A stretch of DNA of 32,129 nucleotides from Verrucomicrobiota bacterium (lineage in GTDB: Bacteria; Verrucomicrobiota; Verrucomicrobiia; Palsa-1439): NCBI GenBank assembly GCA_003164675.1, contig PLTX01000110.1, positions 7,107 through 39,235 on the forward strand, given 5' to 3'. Shown here in pieces: positions 23,921 through 32,129 of this stretch. The notes under the pieces are model-generated. The model saw nothing but the letters and a program-made list of their open reading frames with translations, had not been told where the DNA came from and did no database searches. Position numbers and translations under genes: made by a program. Positions within the stretch are counted from its first letter, which is position 1. Every line of letters begins with the position of its first letter.

Positions 23921-24460
23921 ATGAGTCAGAAGCTTCTAGCCCGAACCATCTTGATTGGTTTCATCACCGCGGTTATGTCGACCGGCTGCCATCACGGAAA
24001 CGGGGCCGGTGCAAACGGGGACGGAGGGACTGGCTCCGAGTCGTCGGTTCCGGGAATCAGGTCCGGCGGTGGGCCTGGGGATCTCAGCGGACGACCGATG
24101 GTCGGCACCGGGGGATTACCCAGCGAGGGTCAATTTGCCGCCGTGTTGTTCGACTACGACAGCGCCCGGATTCGCCCGAGCGAAGAATCGAAGTTGGAAG
24201 CCGTGGCGGCGTATCTCAAAGCCAATCCCGGCAAGCTGGTAGTCGAGGGGCATTGCGACGAACGCGGCACCGCCGAGTACAACCGTGCTCTCGGCGAACG
24301 GCGAGCGATCGCGGCTCGTGATGAACTGGTGAAGCTGGGCGCGGACACGAGTCGGATGACCACGATCAGTTATGGCAAGGACCGTCCCGCGGACCCGGGG
24401 CATGACGAAGCCACGTGGGCGAAGAACCGCCGCTGCGAGTTTGTCGTTGTCAACCAGTAG
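23921..24460 (+). CDS. pal: Peptidoglycan-associated lipoprotein Pal
   Basis: 179 residues. The lipoprotein signal ends in STGC with lipidated Cys23. A Gly/Ser-rich linker of about 45 residues is followed by the OmpA-like peptidoglycan-binding domain (about 68-179): VLFDYDSARIRPSEESKLEA, VEGHCDERGTAEYNRALGER, ISYGKDRPADPGHDEATWAK, NRRCEFVV. The Asp and Arg residues that hold diaminopimelate (DERGT and NRR) are present. It tethers the outer membrane to peptidoglycan. AAGGAG lies 10 nt before the ATG. It ends the tol operon; a new promoter follows for tatA. Confidence 0.95.
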   Translation: MSQKLLARTILIGFITAVMSTGCHHGNGAGANGDGGTGSESSVPGIRSGGGPGDLSGRPMVGTGGLPSEGQFAAVLFDYDSARIRPSEESKLEAVAAYLKANPGKLVVEGHCDERGTAEYNRALGERRAIAARDELVKLGADTSRMTTISYGKDRPADPGHDEATWAKNRRCEFVVVNQ

Positions 24461-24479
24461 ACGGCAGAACGCAGTCGCG

Positions 24480-24508
24480 TTGACAAAGGTTGGCCGCGTG
24501 TGTAGTGT
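24480..24508 (+). promoter_or_regulatory. Sigma-70 promoter of tatA-tatC
   Basis: TTGACA (24480-24485, perfect -35), 17 bp spacer, TAGTGT (24503-24508). The leader would be about 20 nt and includes AGGAG at 24519-24523. Confidence 0.55.
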
Positions 24509-24534
24509 CGGGTGCGTTAGGAGCGAATGACAGT

Positions 24535-24777
24535 ATGTCACTACCCTTGGCAGTATTTAACGAGACGCACCTGATCCTATTGCTCATCATTCTGCTGCTG
24601 TTGTTCGGCGGCAAGAAGCTTCCGGAATTGGCGCGCGGACTGGGCGAAGCGATGCGGGAATTTAAGAAGGCGTCCCGTGATATCTCCGATGACCACCCGG
24701 CCCCGGCGGCCAAGCCCGAGACGCCGACATCAACGGCCTCCACAACGACGAACAACCAGCAGCCAAAGTCGTCCTAA
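24535..24777 (+). CDS. tatA: Twin-arginine translocase subunit TatA
   Basis: 80 residues. A short periplasmic N-terminus is followed by a transmembrane helix (about 10-24, THLILLLIILLLLFGG), the hinge FGGKKLPELARGLGEAMREF (23-42) and an amphipathic helix. The tail is acidic, then Pro/Thr-rich. FGxKKLPELARGLG is the TatA family signature. TatA oligomers form the pore for folded proteins carrying an RR signal. AGGAG lies 11 nt upstream of the ATG at 24535. tatC follows in the same reading frame, separated by one stop codon and 24 bases. No tatB-like gene is seen, so TatA may serve both roles. Confidence 0.92.
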   Translation: MSLPLAVFNETHLILLLIILLLLFGGKKLPELARGLGEAMREFKKASRDISDDHPAPAAKPETPTSTASTTTNNQQPKSS

Positions 24778-24801
24778 CACCTCCACCCATGGCGGGCGCG
24801 C

Positions 24802-25608
24802 TTGCGTAGATGGTTCCGCAAGGAATCTGCGACCCCGGAGGATGAGATTACTCCGTTGGAGATCGCGGAGGACGGCCCCGTCAAGCCGTTCGTCGAGCAC
24901 CTCGAAGATCTGCGAGGGGCGTTATTCAAAATACTCGGCGCGCTGTTCGTTGGATTCAACATTGCGCTGTTGTCGGCCAACCATGTTCTGGCGTTTCTAA
25001 CGCGACCACTGCGCCGGGTCGCGGATCATCCCGAGAATTTTCTGCAGAGCCTGAATGTGACCGATTCGTTTGTGCTGTCGATGAAGATTGCCCTGTACGT
25101 CGGGTTGATCATTGCGGCGCCTGCCATCTGCTATTTTCTCGGACAATTCATTTTGCCGGCGCTCCGCCCCAAGGAGAAACGGTTGTTGTGGCCGGCCTTC
25201 GCGTGGGGAACGCTGTTGTTCCTTGCGGGGTGCGCCACCTGCTTCTTCCTGTTGATACCGCAGACCCTGCGGGCATTCATTCGGGCGAGTCGCTGGTTGG
25301 GGATCGAACCGCGATGGACCATCGAAAGTTACATTAGCTTCGTCACGCAGTTCATGCTGATGTGCGGGCTGACGTTTGAAGTCCCGCTGGTGGTGGTGAT
25401 CCTGGTGCGAATGGGGCTCTTGAGTTACGAAACCGTGCGCAAGGGCCGAAAGGTCTTCGTCGCCATTGCGTTTGCCATCGCGGCGTTTCTGGCGCCACCC
25501 GACCCGCTTTCGATGATGCTCATGGCCGCACCGTTGGTGCTGTTGTTCGAGATTGCGATCTGGCTGTCGTGGTTTTCGCAGCGCCGCAGGAAATCGGCTC
25601 ACTCGTAA
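24802..25608 (+). CDS. tatC: Twin-arginine translocase subunit TatC
   Basis: 268 residues with six transmembrane helices. PFVEHLEDLRGALFK (29-43) is the signal-peptide-recognition motif of the first cytoplasmic region (FxxHLxELR in the family). LRPKEKRLLWPAFAWGTLLF and SYISFVTQFMLMCGLTFEVP are further family blocks, with the conserved Glu in FEVPL. The only standard start codon between the tatA stop and the core is TTG at 24802, with no good ribosome binding site. It is the substrate receptor of the Tat system. The 3' end overlaps the convergent DUF1844 gene by 10 bp. Confidence 0.93.
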   Translation: MRRWFRKESATPEDEITPLEIAEDGPVKPFVEHLEDLRGALFKILGALFVGFNIALLSANHVLAFLTRPLRRVADHPENFLQSLNVTDSFVLSMKIALYVGLIIAAPAICYFLGQFILPALRPKEKRLLWPAFAWGTLLFLAGCATCFFLLIPQTLRAFIRASRWLGIEPRWTIESYISFVTQFMLMCGLTFEVPLVVVILVRMGLLSYETVRKGRKVFVAIAFAIAAFLAPPDPLSMMLMAAPLVLLFEIAIWLSWFSQRRRKSAHS

Positions 25609-25979
25609 GTCTTGCGAAACTTTACCTTCGGGTCCTCTGTCGTGCCTTCCGTTGGCTTGGCGGGCTCTGGGGCGGGTGGCGGGGTTGTCGGCGACGGCGC
25701 CTTGGATTCCTCAACGAACATCAGGCGTAAATCGGTGAGCGTTGCTTGCAAGACTTTTGTCTCATCCGAGTTGAGGTTGCCGCGGGTTTTGTGCTCCAGC
25801 ATTTCGAGGGTGTCGATGAACAGGCGAGCCGCGGCCATGTTCTTGTCCGCTTTCCCCGTGGCGGGGTTGGCGAGTTTGCCGAGCGCGATCATCGCCTGGG
25901 TGCCGAACAGGCCGACCATATCGAGGAAACGCAGCGTGTCCTCCGTCGAGCCGAGCGTGTCTTGTTGAATTTCCGCCAT
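25599..25979 (-). CDS. DUF1844 family protein
   Basis: 126 residues. The helical core (about 15-90) shows the family pattern FLDMVGLFGTQAMIALGKLA, NPATGKADKNMAAARLFIDT, LEMLEHKTRGNLNSDETKVL and LTDLRLMFVEE. The tail is Pro/Thr/Glu-rich. The family is of unknown function and common in Acidobacteria, Planctomycetes and Verrucomicrobia. It follows the M16 peptidase by 2 nt and is the last gene of a four-gene minus-strand operon. Confidence 0.85.
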   Translation of the reverse strand: MAEIQQDTLGSTEDTLRFLDMVGLFGTQAMIALGKLANPATGKADKNMAAARLFIDTLEMLEHKTRGNLNSDETKVLQATLTDLRLMFVEESKAPSPTTPPPAPEPAKPTEGTTEDPKVKFRKTYE

Positions 25980-25981
25980 GA

Positions 25982-28588
25982 TTACTCCTTCTCCTCGGAC
26001 GGCGTCACGATCACCACGGCATGCGGCTTGCCGCCGAAGTACTGGTTGGCAACCCGCTTGATGTCATCGAGCGTCACCGCCTGGTACTTGTCATCCGCCG
26101 TCTTGAAGAAATCGTACCCGAGCCCCGTCAACTCGTCCAGCCCAACCATCATGCCCAGTTCGGAATTGTCCTGCATCCGGACGCGGCGCTGACCGATGAC
26201 GCCGCTTTTGGCGCGCGTGAGTTCCTCATCGCTCAGGCCGTCGGCCTTCAGCTTTTCCAATTCAGCGAAGATTTCCTTTTCGCATTGGCCCACGTTCTGC
26301 GGCGTCGTGCCGACGTAAAACGCGAAGTAGCCCGGGTCGAGGCCGATCAATTGATACGCGCCGACGTAATAGCACAACCCGAGTTCGTCACGAATGCGTT
26401 GGAAGAGCCGCGAGCCGAGGCCAGAGTAGGCTTCGTTCAGCAGTTCCATGGCGAAACGGTCCTTATTGAACATATCGACGCCACTATAGCCGATCAGCAG
26501 GACGGCTTGCTGCTTCGGCACTTTCTGGACCTTGCGGGCATCGGCGGCCAATGGTTCCGGTCCCGTGCGTGGAAACTCGAGCTTCACCGATTTCGTTCCG
26601 CCAAACTTTGCTTCGACCTTTCGCCGCACTTCGTCGGTCTTCACGTTGCCGAAAACGGTGATGACCATGTTGTTGGGGGCGACGAAGCGGCGGTGAAAGT
26701 CCACCAGGTCGGCACGAGTGAGTTTCGCCACGGTCTCGGGTTTGCCGAGAACGTTCAAATGGTACGGATGTCGCGTGAACATCGCCTCACGGAGAAATTG
26801 CTGGCCTTTGCGCAGAATCTGGTCCTGCTCCTGTTTGAATTCGGCGACCTGCACCGCGCGCTCGCGCGCCAGCAGCGCGTCGGGGAATGTGGGGTTTTGC
26901 AGCACGTCAGCCAGCACATCCAGCGTGCGATCAAGATCCTCGCTCAACGATTCCGCGGCGATGTCGAAACTGTTGTTGCCGGCGATATAACTGATCGCGC
27001 CGCCGGCCGACTCCATCGTTTCGGCGATTTGGTCCGCGGTTCGTGTCGTCGTGCCCTTCAACAGCATGCGGGTGGTCAACTTGCAGACGCCGTTGTTCGT
27101 GTCGGTTTCAGCGAGAACACCGCCTTTCATCAGCGCGTGGACATTAACCATGGGCAGCTTCGGGTCTTCCCGGACCAGCAAGCGCAGCCCGTTGGGGAAG
27201 TCGAACTTCTTGATCTCGATTTCTGATTTGGCAACCGTAGCGGCTGGCGTTTTGGGCAGCGAACCCGGCGGATTGAGAGACGCGATGGACAGATTGTTGT
27301 CCGTAAAATACTTCCGGATCACACGCTGCAGATCGTCGAGCGTCACCTTGCGAAGATTCTCGAGGTAGATTTTGGAGTAGTTCGGATCGCCGAGGAGGAA
27401 ATCGTTGTTGGCGATGTCCGAAGCCTGGCCCGACATGGTTTTGAGCCCGTCGAGGTAATGGCTGGTGCTCAACTTGATGGCTTTTTGCAATTCCTCTTCG
27501 GTGACGGGCTGATCGATCAACAGTTTGACCTGCTCGCGGATCGCCGCAATCGCCGCGTCGCGTTTGTCGGGATCGGTGCTGGCGCTGATCGTGAAAATGC
27601 CCGGATAGCCGGGGGTGTAGCTGCCCGCATCGATGCCATGGACCAGACCACGTTTCTGTTGGAGTTCGCGGTAGAGGCGCGAGCTTTGGCCCTGGCCAAG
27701 CACGATGGCCAGCACGTCGAGCGGGAAGACATCCGGATGGGTGACCGACGGCACGTGCCAGGCGAGACCGATTCTCGAAATCTGGGTGGGCGTTTCCTCG
27801 TGTCGTTCCCGCAAGCTGAGTTGGGGCGGCTCGAGCGGAACAAACGCCGGTTCGATGGCGCCCATGTCGAAGTCTTTGGTCGCATCGCGAAGTTCCTGTT
27901 CGACCTTCGCGGCATCCACGTCTCCGACGATCACGAAAACAATGTTGTTTGGAACGTAATGCTTCTTGTAGTACGCGACCACATCGTCGCGGGTGATGCG
28001 GTTGTAGATGTCCGGGTATCCGATAACGGGGAACCGGTACGGATGTGTGGTGTAGGCGGTGGCCCAGAGCATGAGGTTCTCGCGCCGGGCCGGGTCGTCG
28101 TTGTTCATCGCCATTTCCCGAAGGATGACCTGTTTTTCCTTGAGGAGTTCCTGCGGAAGAATGGTCGCATGCTGCATGCAATCGGCGAGAATATCCACGG
28201 CGGTCTGCCAGTGTTCGGATGGGATGTTGATGTGGAAAACGGTTTGCTCGAAGGAGGTATACGCGTTCATCGAACCGCCGTTGCGTTCGATTTCGTGGGC
28301 AATTTGCGACACGCCGCGCGTGGTCGTGCCTTTGAACAGCATGTGCTCGAGCACGTGCGAAATGCCGGCACCCGTCCACGGGCCTTCGGTGATGCTGCCA
28401 GCCCGGACCCAGGCCTGGGCGCTCACGACGGGGGCGCTGTGGTCTTCGCGCACGAGCAAGGTGAGGCCGTTATCAAAAACAACTTTATGAGCAGGGGCGA
28501 CGTTGAAGGTTTGGGCGCGGGTCATGATGGCTCCTGTCAGGAAGAGAAACGACGCCGCCAGCGAGCGCTGCAGGCCATGAAATCGCAT
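25982..28588 (-). CDS. Two-domain M16 peptidase (pitrilysin-like), exported
   Basis: 868 residues, two M16 modules in one chain. A signal peptide covers about 1-26 (LAASFLFLTGAIMTRAQ). The N-terminal module is active: HVLEH (His78, Glu81, His82) and the third ligand Glu158 in VILREMAM, at the normal 76-residue offset. The C-terminal module (from about 465) lacks the zinc motif, with VCKLTTRMLLKGT in its place. It keeps the substrate-binding segment GSRLFQRIRDELGLCYYVGA. The halves form a chamber that degrades peptides or unfolded proteins, here in the periplasm. It lies 5 nt after the Minf_1886 gene. AGGTG just before the ATG is a poor ribosome binding site. Confidence 0.93.
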   Translation of the reverse strand: MRFHGLQRSLAASFLFLTGAIMTRAQTFNVAPAHKVVFDNGLTLLVREDHSAPVVSAQAWVRAGSITEGPWTGAGISHVLEHMLFKGTTTRGVSQIAHEIERNGGSMNAYTSFEQTVFHINIPSEHWQTAVDILADCMQHATILPQELLKEKQVILREMAMNNDDPARRENLMLWATAYTTHPYRFPVIGYPDIYNRITRDDVVAYYKKHYVPNNIVFVIVGDVDAAKVEQELRDATKDFDMGAIEPAFVPLEPPQLSLRERHEETPTQISRIGLAWHVPSVTHPDVFPLDVLAIVLGQGQSSRLYRELQQKRGLVHGIDAGSYTPGYPGIFTISASTDPDKRDAAIAAIREQVKLLIDQPVTEEELQKAIKLSTSHYLDGLKTMSGQASDIANNDFLLGDPNYSKIYLENLRKVTLDDLQRVIRKYFTDNNLSIASLNPPGSLPKTPAATVAKSEIEIKKFDFPNGLRLLVREDPKLPMVNVHALMKGGVLAETDTNNGVCKLTTRMLLKGTTTRTADQIAETMESAGGAISYIAGNNSFDIAAESLSEDLDRTLDVLADVLQNPTFPDALLARERAVQVAEFKQEQDQILRKGQQFLREAMFTRHPYHLNVLGKPETVAKLTRADLVDFHRRFVAPNNMVITVFGNVKTDEVRRKVEAKFGGTKSVKLEFPRTGPEPLAADARKVQKVPKQQAVLLIGYSGVDMFNKDRFAMELLNEAYSGLGSRLFQRIRDELGLCYYVGAYQLIGLDPGYFAFYVGTTPQNVGQCEKEIFAELEKLKADGLSDEELTRAKSGVIGQRRVRMQDNSELGMMVGLDELTGLGYDFFKTADDKYQAVTLDDIKRVANQYFGGKPHAVVIVTPSEEKE

Positions 28589-28593
28589 GACAC

Positions 28594-29088
28594 CTAATTC
28601 GCGCCGCCGCTCAATTTCCGTGTGTTGGGGGAGCGGGTTGGGACGGAGTGATAGCGGTTCGTCCCGGCGGCATCGCCCTTGGCCGGGCGGCGGCTGCGAG
28701 TACCGGGCGCGGGCTGGTAGGGCTTGACGAAGGCCTCGTCGAAATCGTAACCGCCTTTGAAGTCCTCGCGCGTGTCCTGTTCCGTCTTGCCGAGTACGCC
28801 TTTATCCACCATCTGGAAGACAATCTCGCCGAAATCCTCACACCGTTTGATCCCCCAGTAACCGAACACGGTCTTGGACATCGGGCCGAACTGATCGAGG
28901 GCGTAGCGCCGCAGGCCGTCCAGCAGTTCCTGGCCGCTGACGTGCCGCCCCGCACCCCGCAAATCCTTCTTGAGCATCTTGATGGTGAAATCCAGTCCCT
29001 CGCGCACGAAGTAGTAGGCGTCGCGGTCGTACCGTCCATCCGCACGGATGATTTCGTCGACGGTCTCAGCGAAATTCAACTTTTGCAT
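28594..29088 (-). CDS. Minf_1886 family protein
   Basis: 164 residues. The conserved 125-residue core reads QKLNFAETVDEIIRADGRYD, AYYFVREGLDFTIKMLKKDL, RHVSGQELLDGLRRYALDQF, GPMSKTVFGYWGIKRCEDFG, EIVFQMVDKGVLGKTEQDT and GYDFDEAFVKPY. I recognise this as the family named after a Methylacidiphilum gene, found mainly in Verrucomicrobia and Planctomycetes, without known function. The tail (from about 135) is basic and disordered. The start codon overlaps the stop of the upstream small membrane protein (TAATG), so the two are translationally coupled. Confidence 0.85.
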   Translation of the reverse strand: MQKLNFAETVDEIIRADGRYDRDAYYFVREGLDFTIKMLKKDLRGAGRHVSGQELLDGLRRYALDQFGPMSKTVFGYWGIKRCEDFGEIVFQMVDKGVLGKTEQDTREDFKGGYDFDEAFVKPYQPAPGTRSRRPAKGDAAGTNRYHSVPTRSPNTRKLSGGAN

Positions 29089-29225
29089 TAGCGGCCCTTT
29101 ATCTCCAGTGCGGCGGCGGCAACTCTTGGGTGCCGCCCGCGCCATTCCCTGACAGCCGTGCCCACGAGGAGTGCGAACAGCAGGAACGCGACAATCAATT
29201 GCTCTTCTCTCGTTAACTTGAACAT
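29088..29225 (-). CDS. 45-residue single-helix membrane protein
   Basis: MFKLTREEQLIVAFLLFALL continues through a transmembrane helix (about 9-26) to VGTAVREWRGRHPRV and a short basic tail. The N-terminus resembles the membrane anchor of ComEA-like helix-hairpin-helix proteins in this phylum, but no DNA-binding domain follows. It may be a small gene in its own right or a truncated one. It has a good promoter (29249-29276), and its stop overlaps the Minf_1886 start. These make it very likely expressed, as the first gene of the operon. Confidence 0.65.
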   Translation of the reverse strand: MFKLTREEQLIVAFLLFALLVGTAVREWRGRHPRVAAAALEIKGR

Positions 29226-29248
29226 ATACCAACCAACCTCACAACCAC

Positions 29249-29276
29249 AATATAGCGAAGTTTGGCCGCGTCTCAA
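29249..29276 (-). promoter_or_regulatory. Sigma-70 promoter of the Minf_1886 operon
   Basis: Minus strand TTGAGA (29271-29276), 16 bp spacer, TATATT (29249-29254), about 17 nt of leader to the ATG at 29225. A small palindrome, CCAGAATCTGG (29277-29287), touches the -35 box and could be an operator. Confidence 0.55.
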
Positions 29277-29295
29277 CCAGAATCTGGGGCGCGCG

Positions 29296-29454
29296 TTAGC
29301 TGCTTCGCTGCTGCACACCGTCGTGATACGTGGACAGGACATCACGACGGCCAACGATGCCCACCACGTGTCGTGAACCCTCTCGCTCCACTACGACCAG
29401 CCCCATCGCGTAGGATTTCGGATCTCGCCAGGGTCGTGCGTACGCGGTCATTGG
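29296..29454 (-). pseudogene. Remnant of a CBS domain, possibly ClC chloride channel C-terminus
   Basis: Directly after the leuS stop, the minus strand reads [20 protein letters not shown] in one frame. A shifted frame continues LVVVEREGSRHVVGIVGRRD, then VLSTYHDGVQQRSS and a stop at 29296. This follows the CBS pattern (VxxALxxM, then LVVVExxxxxxVVGIVxRRDVLxxY). RRDVLxxY at a protein end is common in bacterial ClC-type chloride channels. The frame break and absence of everything upstream mark it as dead. The parent family is inferred. Confidence 0.65.
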
Positions 29455-32001
29455 TTACGAGGCCGCGATGTTGACCAGCCTTCCGGGAACGACGATCACT
29501 TTTTTCACCTGCTTGCCCGTGAGATATTGGTGGATGCGCTCGTTGGCCAGCGCGAGCTTTTCCAGATCGGCCGCAGATATCTGCGCGGGGACTTCGACGC
29601 GGTCGCGGATCTTGCCGTTGACCTGCAAGATGACGGTGACCTTGTCCTCTTTGAGCAGCGCCTCGTCGTACTTCGGCCAGGGTGCGTAGGCCAGCGATTG
29701 TTTGTGGCCAAGTTTTTCCCACAATTCCTCGGCCAGATGCGGTGCGTAGGGCGCCAACAACAGCACGAACGGCTCGAGGAGCTTTTGCGGACGTTTCTCC
29801 TGTGCGGTGACTTCGTTGACGAAGATCATCATCTGGGAAACAGCGGTATTGAACGCCAGGGTATCCGTGTCCTCACCAACCTTCTTGATGGTCTGATGCA
29901 GGACCTTGAGCAGTATTCCCGCGGGCTCGCTGTCGTCGACGAGGAGCTTGCCGTCCTCATCGCAGAACAGCCGCCAGGCGCGACCGAGAAAGCGATAGAC
30001 GCCTTCCAAGCCCTGCGTGCTCCACGGTTTCACCATGTCGAGTGGACCCATGAACATTTCATACATCCGCAACGCGTCCGCGCCGTAATCGCGCACCACG
30101 TCGTCCGGGTTGATCACATTGCCCCACGACTTGCTCATTTTCCGCCCGTCCTCGCCGAGAATCATGCCCTGGTTGACGAGGCGCATGAACGGTTCGGGAG
30201 TGGAGACGTGGCCGAGGTCGAAGAGCACCTTGTGCCAGAAGCGCGAGTACAGGAGGTGGAGGACGGCGTGTTCCGCGCCGCCGATATACAGATCGACGGG
30301 CATCCAGTAGTTCTCCTTGTCCTTCGCAACGAAGGCGGTGTCATTCTTCGGATCGATGTAGCGGAGGTAATACCAGCATGAGCCGGCCCACTGGGGCATC
30401 GTGTTCGTCTCGCGCTTGGCCGGGCCGCCGCACTGCGGACACTTCGTATTGACCCAATCGGTCGCCTTGGCCAACGGCGGCTCGGCACTGCCCGACGGCG
30501 AATAATCTTTCATTTCCGGCAATTTCAGGGGCAATTCGCTTTCCGGCAGCGGAACTGCGCCGTGTTTCTCGCAATGGACGATCGGGATCGGTTCACCCCA
30601 ATAGCGTTGACGTGAAAAGAGCCAGTCGCGGAGCTTGTACTGCACCGTTGCTTTGCCGAGGCCCTTTTCCTGTAGCCACGCGGTGATCTTCTTTTTGGCC
30701 TCGGCCGTACGGAGGCCGTCAATAATGGGTGAGTTGAACGCAATACCGTCGCCGGTGAAAGCTTGGCCCTCGACTTTATAGCCAACTGGTTTATCGCCGC
30801 CAGCATACAAGTACCTTATGCTCTTCTTGGTGTATCCCTCACTCAGATCGAAGACCTCTTTCGCAGGCATTGGTTTCGCAACCACATCCCGCATCTCCAG
30901 ACCAAATTTCTTCGCGAATTCAAAGTCGCGTGTGTCGTGTGCCGGCACGGCCATGATCGCGCCGGTGCCGTAGCCCATCATCACGTAATCGGCGACCCAG
31001 ATGGGGATTTTCTCGTTGTTGACGGGATTGATGGCGTAGCCACCCGTGAACACGCCCGTCTTGTCCTTTTCGAGCGCGGCGCGTTCCAACTCACTCTTGC
31101 GCGCGGCTTCGGCGCGATAGGCGTTGACGGCGGCTTGGTGCGCGAGCGCTGTGACCTTTTCCACGAGCGGATGCTCGGGTGCGAGGACCATATATGTCGC
31201 GCCGAAGAGCGTGTCGGGTCGAGTCGTGAAAATCTCGATGGTCAACTCCGAACCGTGAACCTTGAACTGGACGGATGCGCCTTCGCTACGACCGATCCAA
31301 TTGCGCTGCTGTTCCTTGATCGAGTCGGGCCAGTTGACCAGGTCCAAATCCTTCAGCAATCGCTCGGCGTAGGCGGTGATCTTGAGAATCCACTGGCGGA
31401 GAGGTCTTTGGTACACGCCCGCATGACCCTTGCGGTCGCAGGTGCCGTCGGCGTTGACCTCTTCATTGGCGAGGACAGCCTTGCAACCTTCGCACCACCA
31501 GACGGGCACTTGGGCTTCGTAAGCCAGGCCTTTCTTGAATAGCTGCAAGAAAATCCACTGCGTCCATTTGAAGTATTCGGGATCGGTGGTATCGACTTCG
31601 CGGTCCCAGTCGTAGGAGAAGCCGAGCATTTTGATCTGGCGACGGAAGGTGTCGACGTTGTTTTTGGTGGTGATGGCGGGGTGCGTGCCCGTGTCGATGG
31701 CGTATTGCTCGGCGGGAAGGCCGAACGCGTCCCAGCCCATCGGATGGAGGACATTGAACCCGCGCATGCGTTGGAAGCGGCAATAAATGTCCGTCGCGGT
31801 GTAGCCTTCGGGATGGCCGACGTGCAGGCCCGCGCCGCTGGGGTAGGGGAACATGTCGAGCACGTAGAGCTTGGGTGACTGAGTGACGGAGTGGCTGAGG
31901 GACTCTGGTTCCTTCGCGGCGAAGGTTTTGTGCTCGGCCCAGTAGCGTTGCCATTTCGGCTCGATTTTGTCGAACGGATATTTTTTGCGTAATTCAGGCA
32001 T
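29455..32001 (-). CDS. leuS: Leucyl-tRNA synthetase
   Basis: 848 residues, normal for bacterial class I LeuRS. It charges tRNA-Leu. The signature [17 protein letters not shown] holds the HIGH-type motif HVGH (60-63), and KMSKS stands at 621-625. The CP1 editing domain lies between, with [20 protein letters not shown] and [17 protein letters not shown], whose Asp residues are needed to discard mischarged amino acids. The leucine-specific zinc ribbon is suggested by [20 protein letters not shown]. The C-terminal anticodon-binding and tRNA-contact domains are complete. A segment reading [10 protein letters not shown] (33-42) looks like translated repeat DNA. The ATG at 32001 begins the usual [20 protein letters not shown]. 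It has no ribosome binding site; a promoter lies 13 nt upstream. Confidence 0.97.
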   Translation of the reverse strand: MPELRKKYPFDKIEPKWQRYWAEHKTFAAKEPESLSHSVTQSPKLYVLDMFPYPSGAGLHVGHPEGYTATDIYCRFQRMRGFNVLHPMGWDAFGLPAEQYAIDTGTHPAITTKNNVDTFRRQIKMLGFSYDWDREVDTTDPEYFKWTQWIFLQLFKKGLAYEAQVPVWWCEGCKAVLANEEVNADGTCDRKGHAGVYQRPLRQWILKITAYAERLLKDLDLVNWPDSIKEQQRNWIGRSEGASVQFKVHGSELTIEIFTTRPDTLFGATYMVLAPEHPLVEKVTALAHQAAVNAYRAEAARKSELERAALEKDKTGVFTGGYAINPVNNEKIPIWVADYVMMGYGTGAIMAVPAHDTRDFEFAKKFGLEMRDVVAKPMPAKEVFDLSEGYTKKSIRYLYAGGDKPVGYKVEGQAFTGDGIAFNSPIIDGLRTAEAKKKITAWLQEKGLGKATVQYKLRDWLFSRQRYWGEPIPIVHCEKHGAVPLPESELPLKLPEMKDYSPSGSAEPPLAKATDWVNTKCPQCGGPAKRETNTMPQWAGSCWYYLRYIDPKNDTAFVAKDKENYWMPVDLYIGGAEHAVLHLLYSRFWHKVLFDLGHVSTPEPFMRLVNQGMILGEDGRKMSKSWGNVINPDDVVRDYGADALRMYEMFMGPLDMVKPWSTQGLEGVYRFLGRAWRLFCDEDGKLLVDDSEPAGILLKVLHQTIKKVGEDTDTLAFNTAVSQMMIFVNEVTAQEKRPQKLLEPFVLLLAPYAPHLAEELWEKLGHKQSLAYAPWPKYDEALLKEDKVTVILQVNGKIRDRVEVPAQISAADLEKLALANERIHQYLTGKQVKKVIVVPGRLVNIAAS

Positions 32002-32014
32002 CGGAATGGGTGGG

Positions 32015-32043
32015 ACTATACCGGCTGCGCACGAGTGCCGCAA
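32015..32043 (-). promoter_or_regulatory. Sigma-70 promoter of leuS
   Basis: Minus strand TTGCGG (32038-32043), 17 bp spacer, TATAGT (32015-32020). The -10 box ends 13 nt before the ATG, so the leader would be only about 7 nt and lacks a ribosome binding site. Confidence 0.55.
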
Positions 32044-32065
32044 GTCTTACGCGCGGAGACAGCCA

Positions 32066-32105
32066 GGGGACAGAAGACAGAAGGCAGCAAAGGCAGAAGA
32101 CAGGG
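32066..32105. repeat. Purine-rich short tandem repeat
   Basis: Imperfect repetition of CAGAAGACAG, GAAGGCAG and AGGCAGAAGACAGG upstream of leuS. It resembles slippage-prone spacer DNA and codes for nothing visible. Confidence 0.45.
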
Positions 32106-32129
32106 GTGCAATCAGGACATAGGTAACAC

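Noticed and set aside
26021-28597. Two long plus-strand frames opposite the two-domain M16 peptidase
   Set aside because: The minus strand carries the unmistakable zinc motif and full-length M16 protein; the plus-strand frames are its mirror images.

Overview
The window reads as a chromosomal segment of a GC-rich, Gram-negative bacterium, most likely a member of the Verrucomicrobiota. The phylum is inferred. It rests on a Minf_1886-type gene, PEP-CTERM-type surface proteins, secreted Asn/Thr-rich PKD/FN3 proteins and a complete Tol-Pal set. Nothing looks like a phage, plasmid, insertion sequence or CRISPR array.

Layout. Bases 1-49 are the 3' end of a tRNA, probably Tyr. 157-5304 holds a secreted trypsin-like protease with PKD and FN3 domains, a membrane protein with C-terminal TPRs, and a convergent PEP-CTERM-like surface protein. 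5769-10243 is a mixed stretch: an Old Yellow Enzyme, a GT2 glycosyltransferase, a tiny lipoprotein, a small Cys-rich membrane protein, a LOG-family protein and a TPR membrane protein. 10307-14188 holds a YggU/DUF167 gene divergent from a tight miaA-hflX-amidase-radC operon. 14257-16262 is a disturbed zone with a zinc-ribbon protein, a true PEP-CTERM protein and two decayed copies of the dgt 3' end. 16263-19816 holds an M16 peptidase, a membrane protein and an archaeal-type proS. 20448-25608 is tolQ-tolR-tolA-like-tolB-pal followed by tatA-tatC. 25599-29225 is a minus-strand operon (small membrane protein, Minf_1886, two-domain M16 peptidase, DUF1844). 29455-32001 is leuS.

The main discovery is a set of short, frameshifted or truncated gene remnants in the gaps: an MFS transporter (5551-5705), two dgt C-termini (14668-14760, 15941-16123), a pabB/trpE-like chorismate-binding core (18138-18257) and a CBS domain (29296-29454). 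Several lie directly against the 3' ends of intact genes, including both aminoacyl-tRNA synthetase genes. Other points of interest are a palindromic repeat inserted in frame in miaA, start codons only 6-13 nt from good -10 boxes (leaderless or near-leaderless initiation), a sigma-54-like promoter beside an inverted repeat upstream of the PEP-CTERM gene, and three convergent gene pairs with overlapping stops.

How the genes fit together. Tol-Pal, Tat, the M16 peptidases, the amidase and the surface proteins all serve the cell envelope. miaA, hflX, proS, leuS and the tRNA serve translation. All functions are assigned by motif reading and remembered family features, without database searches.
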